Positions 13,401 through 24,839 of a stretch of 64,000 nt of DNA are shown piece after piece (within the stretch, counting starts at the first letter, position 1; each line of letters opens with the position of its first letter). This stretch comes from Monarcha castaneiventris obscurior (taxonomy: Eukaryota; Chordata; Aves; Passeriformes; Monarchidae). A model generated the notes under the pieces. That model was not told the DNA's origin, did not search any database, and saw only the letters and a program-made list of their open reading frames with translations. Location: NCBI GenBank assembly GCA_026261815.1, contig JAMPIT010000884.1, forward strand, positions 14,149,001 through 14,213,000, read 5' to 3'. The position numbers and the translations under genes were made by a program.

Positions 13401-16200
13401 GCTGAGAAAGGACTGTGTTGTTTCACAGATTTACATAGCACAGGCCATGGACTTCCTACAGCAGATTCATACTTTCAGTTATGTCAAAACCTATTTTCTT
13501 GAAAGGTGTCCCAGGCATACCCAGTATGTAAGAGACAACGAATGCACCACATTGCAAAGTGAACTGTGACCAAGATTAATAAACTCACAACTCAAACCTT
13601 GTGATTTATTTCTGGTGTGAAATTATTTGCCATCACCTTCTCACTGAAGGTGAGGAGAAATCTGACTTGCAGAAATGAGATGAGAACAAGAGAAATGAAC
13701 CTTAACCACAGCTGCCAGATACGCTTATTTCTGACACATTCCTATTCCTTGTACAGGAACTCTGAAGGAGTAAATCCTACCCTTAGTGAGAAACAGAACA
13801 ATGCTCACAATCCTGAAATTGTTAATGAATACACCTGCAGGAGCCTTCAAGATTTAGTAAGGAATAGAATAGCTTATTCCTTACAAAAAGCCACTTATTT
13901 TTTTCTTCTCAGTCCAGTATTACAATTCACATATTATTTTAGTGCCAGATCTTCCAACAGAGCAGGGACTTTGCTGTTACTGCACCAGCAGATGATGTCA
14001 GTTCAATACATGTTAAACACTCTCTCTGACCTGTACACGTTTTCTCTGGGTAAAACATGACAAAAATCTGGTTTAACAGAATTTGGAATGAAGGCTTATA
14101 ACCCTTTTGACAGATTAAAAATAATTTTGAGAAATGGAGCTTTATTTTTCCTTTCCAACTTATTTTCAGAGAGAAAAAGGAAGAGCAAGATCCTGAATAC
14201 AGTTTAGGACACACACACACAAAACCCCAAAACCAAAACTACAGAAAAAAAACAACTTGACCTTTAGGTAAAGTGCTAAGCAGCATTAATTAGATCACTA
14301 TTGTAATAGGAAAGGGAAAACATGAAATGGCTGTAATGCATATAATGATCAGATGCAGTTTCCAAGCACCAATATTTACTGGATTGTTTCATCCTACTTG
14401 TTGAAGAAACCTGTGGATTATCCTTTGAAAGCAACTTAAAAATCTCCTGCTGTCCTGGTACCAAAAATATCTCTGCTCCTATATTATTTATTATGCTTTT
14501 GTCTACTTTTTGTGAAGAACTGGGGGGTTGCAGCTATTTAAAAACTGTTCTTGATTAAAAAGCCTCTGTCTGTAGGGCCGACAGATCAGGATGCAAATGG
14601 CAAGACGTGAAGAGCCATGTTCTGGTTTGGAAACAGTGCAGGAGACACGTAGAGAGATGAAATGAAATCAGTAAAAATCCCTTAAGGCTTTTCCATATTG
14701 TGAAACAAAAGGAGTTTTTCCCCAAACAAAAATGTAATGGGTTTGTGCTAGGAAAAGAAGAAAGTGAATCTTTCAACTCCAAAGGAAACCCTAACAAAAA
14801 GCATTTCATTTTTCCCCTTTCCTCCTTTTTTTTTTTAAAGAAAGCCCTTCTGTTGGGAATGCTTTTATTATCAGGTCGAGAAGCAACTATCAAATCCCAA
14901 GCACAGTTAGAGAACCTTCATGCTCTTAAATGTAATGATGACTACATTACATGTACTGTAAGCATTACACTTCTGCATTCACTCAAAAAGATAACTCCAG
15001 CAATTCAGCTGGAAAAGACTGCTGATTCAATATCATCAGTTCCTGGTGCATACCAGTCTTTCTGGATGGGTCCCAGAGAACTACTGATCAAATTCTGAAA
15101 GCTGCTTATTATGTCTGATCTGGTGAAATCCCTGCCCGAAGTAGCAATGCTGTAGGCACGGAATAAACATTCATTCATCAGCTTTTGAGAACCACACACA
15201 GGCTCAGTTCTGTACCAGCCTGCAGCCTTTTCATACTCTATACTGCAGCAAACTCCAATGCTAAATCAATATTAATGTGAATAGTCTTTATATTGTATGA
15301 ACACTCGATGCTGAAGAAAGGTACTAATGTCTAGAAATGCCTATAACTCCTCCCATTTAACAAGAAATAAAGAAAATATTTTGAGCATTAAAACTTTAAT
15401 GTAATCTTCTAAGGACTTCACAGAGAGGAAAAAGAACATGATCCAGACTTAGGCATAACGTGGATAAGTACTGCTTTATTCACAGCAGTGGCATAAATTG
15501 TTCTCCAGAGATAACACTGTTAATAGTTATTGCAACACTAAATCAAGGCTAGATATTTTGAATATAGTCTTTGACTTGCTTGCTCCATGGTGAATGACTA
15601 ATAATAAACCTCTGAGAATCTGTTATTAAAGAGCAAGGTTAAAGCAGTTTCTAAACAAATTTTTAAGTAAGGCTTTAATTTTAATAGTACCCTTTATCTT
15701 TTTCTCTTTTATGGTAGACAGAAGATATAATGGAGAAAAATAAAACTCTTATGATACACAGGGTAATAATCATGTCTTGGGGAAAAAAGGGGAAAGGAAA
15801 AGGAAGTTATTAGTTGGAGTAACTGATTGTTGCTCTTGCTGTTAAAATTTGATCCTGTTTTCTTCAAGATAAACATGAACACATACAAGAGACAGAAAGG
15901 AACAGTACAAATGGGAAAACCATTCTGTCCCTTCCTCGACTGTCAATTCTGACTTCATCTGCAAATGTGCTGCTTGAGGAAACAAAGCACATGGATTTTA
16001 GCTTCCCCGAGATCTGGAAAGATTTAACACCACTGAGCTAAGGCTATGATTTTCCTTTAATTTTGGGTCACAGGCTTGCAGATTTTTGCATGCCAGCAAC
16101 CCTAGACAGCTAAGCATTATGAAGTAAAAAAAACGGGTGGGAAGCAAATGAGGTGGAAAAGGAAACACAAAGGTGAATTTGGCAGGAACTTACAACTCAC
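10415..16200. other. PIK3C2G intron
   Basis: About 5.8 kb of AT-rich intron. It contains a poly-T rich stretch at 11064-11132 and small low-complexity runs. No conserved coding block or mobile element was recognised. Confidence 0.7.
11064..11132. repeat. Poly-T / T-rich tract
   Basis: About 70 bp of T runs broken by a few G and C. Possibly a homopolymer expansion. No flanking retroelement body was recognised. Confidence 0.9.
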
Positions 16201-16246
16201 CACTTTTTTGGCTTTTACTTCTAGCTTCAGCAGGTGAAAATACCAT
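16201..16246 (-). CDS. PIK3C2G: PIK3C2G small exon, variable linker
   Basis: A 46-bp exon of 15 codons plus one base, with donor GTGAGT and acceptor AATCCAG. It reads MVFSPAEARSKSQKS. The leftover G and the TG at the start of the next exon form Val. The phase-0 entry matches the previous exon. The human protein has a similar short, poorly conserved serine-rich segment here (NFYQSSETSAKG), so the support is from splice sites, phase and position more than from sequence identity. The pyrimidine tract before the acceptor is weak, so the exon may be alternatively used. Confidence 0.65.
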
Positions 16247-18759
16247 CTGGATTCCTCTCAAGGTTAGTGTCCCTAGATCAATTGATGGGAGGGCCCATGG
16301 CATTATTATGAAGGCAAGCACTGAGAAGACAAGGACTAAGGAAAACATGTGATGCCCAAAAGAGAAGATGTAGTACAGCTTTCCCCACTTCTGGGAGTTC
16401 AGACCTAGGCTCCTGCAGATCAGTTTTGGTCACTGCACTCACACTTGGTTTTTCTCAGACATGTTCTTAACACCAGCTTTGACATGCTAGCTCATTAGCC
16501 TAACTTTAAATATTTTGCTGACTTTTAGTCTATTTAGTTTATTTATTAGGTGCAGATGTAAGGCATGTAGCATGTTAGAACACAATGAAATGTGTATCAC
16601 TGCTTGCAAAAGGGCAATTGGAAATTTGGTTACCTGAGACAAATTTGAATGTAGGCTTCTCCACAGAATGACTAATGGCCTGGCAAGTTCTGACTTGCAA
16701 TCAGTAAACTGCAGTTTCTAATATTACACTGCCAAAAGGATTCTGCAATTGTTATGAAATTAGGGTGTGCCAAAAAACAAACAGAGAAATTTTCACAGTT
16801 GAAGATTTCCTGGCATAAATAAATAGGTACAGAGAAATAGGGAGTAAACACTGATTCCTTCACTGTTACTCAGTAAAGAGATTTTCCTTGAGAGAGCTGC
16901 TGATTCAATGAAGTTCAAATTTGGAAACACCTGTGAGCAGAGGAGTGTTTTAAATCCATTCCAATTACATTTTCTGAACTGTGCATGGAGGAAGATGTTT
17001 CTAAGGTAGGTGTTTATTAGTAACTATGGATTGTTTTTAACATGAGCAATTAGCTGCCATTAAGGGTGTTAAAAAATGCAGGGGATAAAGGACTATATCC
17101 AAGGACGAAGGTAAACTGCATTTACCTTCTCCCTTCTGCACCTGCATGTTCTCCCAGTCTCCTGGCCCTCCAGCTGCCTAACTTTTCCTGGCAGTTTACA
17201 AATTTAATTGCTATTTCCTTTCTCTGCTATTCATGAAGTTGAATAATGCTGAAACAAGCCTGGCATTTGGAAACCTGCATTTGAACCATCTTTGTGCATG
17301 AAAGGCTGCTGAAATCATTGCAGTTGATTCACCTTTTTTGCCTCTCCGAGCACACTGCAATCCAGAAAAGCAAACAGAGAAAAGAGAGGAAAGGAGCACC
17401 TTGGAGGCCAATTTTTTCCTCAAACAAAATGGAGAGAGACAACCCTTGCACAGCCCACCCCAGTGCTCAGCTGGAGGGCCCTTTGATGGTATCCATGCAG
17501 CATCCCCAGCTGCACTTGGGCAGCCAGAGGGGAAGAGCAGCACCTGATGTGGCAGGAGCCCTGATGTGGCTGTTCCCTCCTGGAATCCAAGCCATGACAG
17601 AGCAGACTCCTGCTCATGCTTTGGTCTGAGCGGTGCTTCACAGTCATGCTGACAAGTGCTGGGCATCTCTGAGCCAGGGAGAATTTAAAAAGGCAGAGTC
17701 TATAATTTTGTCCATCACTGTTAATTAACCTACTCTTCTTATGACAGTCTATCATTAGACAAGACACTACATATACAACAAAAGATCGCAAAGACCTAAA
17801 GCTTACGGAGGGAGGAATGGAAGTTATTGGAGTCAGGTGCAAAAGTCATACAGAAAAATAATTTTTCAGGCTTCCATGAAGCTCATTATTTTCCCTTTTC
17901 TCCACATGGAAAGTTGTGATTAAAGAAAACTACCATGACCACCACCACCTGTACTCAGTTCTTTCACTCTACTATTCATTCTCCATATTTGAATCTCCAT
18001 ATTATTTTGTGGAAATGCTCTTTTATTTAGACTTTTAGATCACTTCACTTTTACCTTATTGTAATTACCTTATAATACACCTAAACATGTAAACATCTGC
18101 AACATGCAACATGCCCATTCTAACAGTTTAGTAAAACAAATACCAAAACATGTGTTTTCTGATGATACATCTTGAATTAAAATATTTTAAAAATAACACT
18201 CTACCTTTGCCTGGTGTTTCCACACTTTGAAGAGAATTCTATAAAGACAAAACCAGAGAGGAAAAAAAGTAATCAGTCACTTCAGAAAAGACCAGGTAGC
18301 AGTTATAATGGTTGCAACAGCAGCACTCACAGAAAATACAGTGAAAAGGGGGAAGGATTTACCTTAACATTACGATTTCACAAGACATGACTGGGATTCA
18401 GAGCACCAGGACCTGCTTCCTCTACCACCTCAGACAAGCTACTTAAGACCTGATTTCTGACAGTATTTGGGCATGTCAAGATGCAAGGAAGCACTTATCA
18501 ACATTAGAGGTGCACACACGTTCCCAGCCTCTGCAGAGGTACAACAGAGATAAGAATTTCCTCTCCATCCCTTTGCAAGCCTTACACTATCAGATGTGAA
18601 GCCCACAAGGGCAGAGTCTCGGCATCCTTTCAAAGGTGAGGAGCAGCAAGTCTCCACTCAAGTGCCCTCCATTTCACCTATGTTTCTGTGCCAGATCAGT
18701 GAAAATAGCTGTGCTCTTCGAGGGTCTGTGAGCAGGCAGCTGACCAGGCGTGGCCAACA

Positions 18760-18907
18760 TGAAATATTAAGTGAGGGGTGACCTCAAAGTGCTCTCCAGC
18801 TTCCTCTTGAGGGGAGGTGACAGGCACTGAGGTCTTCTCCCTGGAGATCAGTGACAGGACCCAGGGGAATGACATAAAGCTGAGCATGGGGAGGTTTAGG
18901 TTGGATA
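18760..18907 (+). mobile_element. CR1 LINE, left half of an interrupted element
   Basis: Matches the end of CR1 ORF2 on the plus strand (GTGACCTCAAAGTGCTCTCC, CAGTGACAGGACCCAGGGG, GGAGGTTTAGGTTGG). The expected continuation (AGGTTTTTC, AGAGGGTGGTTGGGCA) is found about 960 bp further on, at 19867, after an opposite-strand CR1. Confidence 0.85.
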
Positions 18908-19866
18908 TCACAGAATTACCAGGTTGGAAGAGACCTTCAAGATCATCGAGTCCAACCTCTGCCCTAACACCTCAACTAAACTAAACCATGGCACCGAGTG
19001 CCACATCCAATCTCTTTTTAAACACGTCCAGGGATGGTGATTCCACCACCTCCCCGGGTAAACCATTCCAATACTTTATCACTCTTTCTGTAAAAAAGTT
19101 TCTCCTAATATCCAACCTATATTTCCCTTGGCGCAACTTAAGACTGTGTCCTCTTGTTCTGTCAGTTGTTGCCTGGAAAAAGAGACCAACCCCCACCTCA
19201 CTACAACCACCTTTCAAGAAGTTGTAGAGTGATAAGGTCACCTCTGAGTCTCCTTTTCTCCAGGCTAAACAACCCCAGCTCCCTCAGCCGTTCCTCACAG
19301 GGTTTGTGCTCCAAGCCCCTCACCAGCCTTGTTGCCCTCCTCTGGACACGCTCAAGCGTCTCCACGTCCTTCCTGAACTGAGGGCCCAGAACTGGACACA
19401 GCACTCAAGGTGCGGCCTCACCAGTGCCGAGTATAGGGGAAGGATGACTTCCCTGCTCCTGCTGGCCACACTATTCCTGATACAGGCCAGGATGCCATTG
19501 GCCTTTTTGGCCACCTGGGCACACTGCTGACTCATGTTGAGTCGGCTGTCAACGAGTACTCCCAAGTCTCTTTCTGCCTGGGCACTCTCCAGCCACTCTG
19601 TCCCCAGCCTATAGCGTTGCAGGGGGTTGTTGCGGCCAAAATGCAGGACTCGGCACTTGGACTGGTTAAACTTCATCCTATTGGACTCAGCCCATCTATC
19701 CAACCATTCCAGGTCTCTCTGCAGAGCCCTCCTACCCTCCAACAGATCAACACACGCTCCCAGCTTAGTGTCATCCGCAAATTTACTAATGAAAGACTCA
19801 ATGCCCTCATCCATGTCATCAATAAAAATATTAAACAGAGCAGGTCCCAGCACAGACCCCTGAGGG
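18908..19866 (-). mobile_element. CR1 LINE, inserted in another CR1
   Basis: About 960 bp of a 5'-truncated CR1 on the minus strand. The translated part shows reverse-transcriptase blocks [12 protein letters not shown], the catalytic FADDTKLG, and [12 protein letters not shown], followed by the LINE C-terminal region ([22 protein letters not shown]) and the 3' UTR ending near 18908. One frame stays open for much of it but the ORF is broken near 19.3 kb, so it is not active. It is less decayed than the CR1 around it. Confidence 0.93.
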
Positions 19867-20095
19867 ACAGGTTTTTCGCCTAGAGGGTGGTTGGGCATCG
19901 GAACAGGCTCTCCAGGGAAATGGTCACAGCCCCAAGCCTGACAGAGTTCTGGAAGAGTTTGGATGACAGTTTCAGGCACATGGTGTGGTTCTTGGAGTGC
20001 CCTGTGCAGGGCCAGAAGTTGGACTTCGATGACCCTTGAGGATCTCTTCCAACTCAGCATATTCTATGATTATACGAATCTATGATCAGACTTGT
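19867..20095 (+). mobile_element. CR1 LINE, right half of the interrupted element
   Basis: Continues the CR1 of 18760-18907: AGGGTGGTTGGGCATCGGAA, GGACTTCGATGACCC and GATCTCTTCCAACTCAGC, ending in ATTCTATGATTATACGAATC, the degenerate terminal octamer repeat. Confidence 0.88.
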
Positions 20096-21639
20096 ATCTA
20101 CCAAAGTAACACAAAAATAAGTAGCGAGTCTTGACCAGAGAGACTGGAAAGTTAATTCTGCGTTTCAGTATTGTCTGTTGCTTGCAGGGCTTGAACCCAC
20201 ATCCCTGAAAGGTTTTATGCCCTTTACAGTCATTAATCCCTTTGCAGTGAGCTGAGAATGCTTCATGGTAGTACATAAGTATTCAGCATGATGCTTCTTA
20301 AAAATTACAATGCATGCAGAGGTGGCAGAAGAAATACAATCCTGGATGTACATTCTCCCTCTGGCACCCAGCTTGGAGCTGCCAGCATTTGTCTGGTGAA
20401 GATGAACAGAAGTAGTCAAATGCTTACTTGAGGGGAGAAAAGCAACATCCAGGCTGAGAATTATGTTTTCACAATCTTCATAATGCAGTGAGACAAATGG
20501 GAACAGAGACCTTTGTTCAGTTCTCTCAAATTTTGGAAAATAAACAACCTTTTGGCACAGTATTTATAATTTCAACATAGTATAGCATGCTTAATATATA
20601 GAGGATTAGTGCCTGTTCTGGCAGGATTTGATCTCCTAGGACATTTTGTGAGCTGCTGCAAGAAAGGAATGGGGAAAAAAAAAAAGAAGAGGTGAAAAAC
20701 ATTAATTGTGCATCAGGCCCAGAGCCTCCCCTGAATGGATTTTAAAATCCCAGGGTTAGGTTGGTTAGAGACTGAAATAATCACATTTACAAAGAGATGC
20801 AATCAGTTAAGAAGAAACTAGCATTGGTGCCAGTTGCTTTCATAATCTCTTAACCACGGTACAGGAATGCACAGTACTGGCAGTGAGGAGGCAGTAAAGA
20901 GGTAATAAGTACAATTTAATTAAAGACAGAAGATTGAAAGTCAGTTTCTTTGTTGGTTTTTTTTTTTTTTTTTTGAAACCCAAATTAAATACAAGCACAT
21001 TCAATTTTTTTTTGTTTTTCCACGTGGGCGAGCACACATGTACAGATAGGTATAAACAAACATATCCTGGCAACCTGTGTAAGTTACATTGGAAGAAGTA
21101 AGCAGTGGTTTCCCTAAGGCTTTATGTGCACATGTGCCACATGGACGTGTTAAAAAATATTCCACACAAAACCACACCATACATCACACTAAAGCATCAG
21201 GAAACCATGTGAAAAGGCAGTCAGAACTTTTTTCTGGCACTTCTTCCTTACCTGAGTGTAATGCTGCAGCACCTGAGATGTAACAGGTAGCCTCAAAAAT
21301 GTCACTTAATTAGTGGGGCAGTTTACCTGCTAATCTGAAAAAAGGCTCTCTTCCAGCTAACAAAATATTTTGGTACTACACTGATGAACATAATAGAAAT
21401 AATTCAAGCAATATGGAAAAATAATATTGCAGCATTTAGTATTTTTTTCAGTACCCAAAATTCACATTAAAAATGACCCTACAATTCAGTATGAGTTCAA
21501 ATCAAAAAGAGGTTTGAGGGAGTTCGTACTCCATCAAACAACTGGCTGCTGAGTACTAATTTTAAATACATATGTTGCTACAGACAGGAAAGCTGGTCAA
21601 TTGTATAAATACTGATAAATAGAGATGCAATCTGATTTA

Positions 21640-21790
21640 TTATATTTATATACTATTCTATAAACTATACTATACTATATTATATAGTATATATAATACT
21701 ATATATATAAAATAATATTATATATATATTCATAATATAATATATATATATTTATATATATACTATATATAATAATATATATATTCACTA
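21640..21790. repeat. AT-rich microsatellite
   Basis: About 150 bp of nearly pure A/T with TATA and ATAT runs and several local inverted repeats. The open frame read through it is a by-product. Confidence 0.9.
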
Positions 21791-24722
21791 TACATGTGAG
21801 GTGGTTGCATATAAGGTCTAAATGACTATTTTCATAAAATGGGAGAGTGCTCAAGTTACAAATGCAAGAATATATTTTACTGCTTTTATGACATTTATGT
21901 TTCATCTGCTGAGAAAATGAAGTTCTTTATGGAATCAAAGCCAAACCTTTTCTAGATTGCTGAGGTCTATCGACTGTCCTAGCAGCTATTTCTCAAAGGA
22001 GTAAAAAGCCAGCAGCAGCAACAGCAATTGCTGGTGCAGGAATAGTTGGGCTTTTTTTTTTCCCCACCACTTGTTTGAAGTCAGTTGTTAGTCAGGTCTG
22101 CTCCAGCACAGAGGGAGTCAGAGGGAGAGGGGTGTCAGCCAAGGTCACAGGCAGCTTTTACAGGAAGGTTTCAAGGGACAGACAACCAGCTCAGCTCACC
22201 AAGCCCGGAAGGCAGCGTTAAGAGAACAAAACCTCAATCACTTTAAAACATGAGTGACAATCTAGTCAGTAGTTTTCAAGAGATATGTGAAGCAGCTCCT
22301 TATGGAACATTAGGACAGAAAAATATTTAAGGCTATTCAATCAGGACACAATCTCTTTAACATTCAGAAGAGGCTATTCAGGAACAGTATCATTTTGCTC
22401 ATTACAGACGAGCAAACGGTATCATTATCATCACCACTTATCATCTGTAGCCTCTGGAGATCACAGCCAGGACCAGCACTCTGCTGTGCCGGGGACTGTA
22501 CACACAGATAAGGAGAGGCACTCCTTGCTCTGGAGGGCTTATAATCTAAATAGGTACTAGGGGAAAAGGAAAGTGTATTACTCCCTCCATGTGAGGAAGA
22601 ACATGGAAGTTGTTTCAGGAGAACCTGTATATATTGGAGACAGTCAATACAGCGGAGTTGGAAATTTGACGTGCTGGAGAACGAGCAATGGCAAACAGGG
22701 AACATTTGGAGCAGTGGTTTTTTGTTTGTTTCTTTCTACAACAAGATAGATAAGCTCAATTTAATTATTTGCCCATTAATAGCTACTTCATCTTGAAAAT
22801 AAAATCAATATTTGCATGAAAATGACTCTAAAGACAAGCAGAAGCAAACAGGAGCATCAACAAAAAACCTAAGACTTGAAAAAGATGACCTGTACTCTTT
22901 TGTTTTTATCCCATTATATAAATCTGCATGGCATGTTAGGTTTTCTGACTTAGGATAAGCCACACTAACAGGAACTGATTTGTCTCTTTGACCACTGCAC
23001 CTATTTCTCTGCTCAAATTTAGAGAGGATGGGGCTGCAAATGGACCAAGGGATACTCAGGATATACATGCCAGTTACAGGAAGCAGTTTACACATTGGGT
23101 TCACAGGGCTGACCTGAACACTAAAAGAGAAAAATACACTAAATTTTTCTTCCCTCAATAAAAAAACCTTTTAAAAAATTAGTCCCGATACATTTCTTCT
23201 GATCTAATTCCTTTCTAAAGGAAAGTTCTGTTACTGTCCTCTCTATCTTTTACCTGGACCCAGCTCTTTGTCTACCTCTTAAGAAATATTCTGGATTGAC
23301 AAAATACTTTTCTGAAGGACAAGACACTGACCATCCTGGTGCCTCTTAAAAGAGTCTGGAGTTTAACTGAAAAGCAAACCACATGAATCCCTTTTTACTT
23401 TCTTCATCTCTTTCTCTATGGTATTTGCCCTCTAATATCCAAGAAGAGCTTTTCTTAAGTGGAGATATTCTTATTTCCATTTGATCCTACATCATGCCAG
23501 ATAAAATGTGAGCCAACACAGACTCATTTATGTTGGAATTTACCCTCAATAGTGACTTCTAATAATTGATGCCAAAGCAGACATTAAAAGATTTTGGACA
23601 ATACAGAAGCAAGATTTGCAGTGAATCATGAACTAGAAGGGATGCAAGAGGCACCACTCAAGTGAGTCAGCTGGTCAGGTCTGAGCAACAAACCAAAAAC
23701 CCTAGAGCTGTCTTGGTTCTTCCAGTCCTTGGTGTTCTTACACATATCACAAGCCATGGGAAAAACAAATCAAAACCAACAATAAAGAGAAAGGATAAAA
23801 GTCTTGGAAGCAGGTGATGGTCTGAATGCAAGCATCCCATCCAGTTTGGCATGTTTTTCTAAATAGTATTTGCTGTGAGAAAGAATGACAAGAGACCATG
23901 CAAGGAAAGAAGAGAATTCCTTAGTAACCTATTTTTTTAAAAAAAAAAGTGTGAGGAGGGAGTATACTTGGGGTGTGAAAAAATTATCACGACTTACAGG
24001 TACACCAGAGTAAATCCAAGTGATTAATGGCTTGATTTTCAAATTTGCTGAGCACCCGTATCTCCAAGATGCTGACTTCAAAAAAATCTTTGGGTGCTCA
24101 AGGCTCCTATAAATCAGGTCAGAGTGACTTGTCTAGGGTCATACCAAAGCAGCTGATGAACAAACTGAGAACGGATACTGCCCTCCAAAGTCCCAGTTTA
24201 CAATTAAACAGATATCCCTGGAAAATCCATTTCAGTGGATTTCAGTGGATTCAGAAACTCCATTTCTAAGAGTATTTCACCTAAAATCAGGACTGTATGA
24301 TCTTGGTACTTTTTCACATAAATAGCAGGGACATTTCAATCTGAAAAAATCATGATTTAAATGACATTCATGAAAGATTTTTTAAAATTATTGACAACCT
24401 GTACTGAATATCTGAAAATCTAATACTTTGAAATCACATGATTTGGTAAATAGGTGATGTGGCAAAGCAGAGATTTGTACATTGAGTAGAAACAAGAAAG
24501 AACTGGAGGAGAATATCAGTTCCAGTTAAACACCTGACAACTCTTCTGTTGCTCCTCTGTCACATCACACATTCTTTTTCTACAGTGCCTCTACCCAACA
24601 CTTGTCAAAGGGAAAATATGTATCTAGACAGTAAAATGGACTTGATCAATCAAAAATTAAGTGATACCCATTCAAGTTCCAGTTTTAAAGAGAAGAATAG
24701 GACATGAACATGCATCTTTTAC

Positions 24723-24839
24723 CTGTGCTTTCACCAATGCATGGAGTTTCCTGACTGAATCAGTAATGTCTCTGGTTTCCACAAAGCAGAGGACACTGCA
24801 GATGGCTTTAGCTGCTTCAATCACGTTATCAACTTTATT
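24723..24839 (-). CDS. PIK3C2G: PIK3C2G exon, helical linker
   Basis: A 117-bp exon of exactly 39 codons, phase 0 at both ends, with acceptor CTAACAACAG and donor GTAAAAG. It starts NKVDNVIEAAKAICSVL and contains CFVETRDITDSV, which matches the human ICSVLGCVETKQITDAV region very closely. It ends LVKAQ. The small 46-bp exon that follows continues the frame. Confidence 0.9.

Larger units (their letters stand above)
16247..24722. other. PIK3C2G intron with nested CR1 elements
   Basis: About 8.5 kb. It holds the CR1-in-CR1 nest at 18760-20095 and an AT microsatellite at 21640-21790. The remaining sequence shows no supported gene; short open frames near 17.2-17.8 kb lack similarity and splice context. 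Confidence 0.7.

Noticed and set aside
19320..20060. 246-codon minus-strand frame as a host gene
   Set aside because: It contains CR1 reverse-transcriptase blocks; its N-terminal part comes from reading the outer CR1 backwards.
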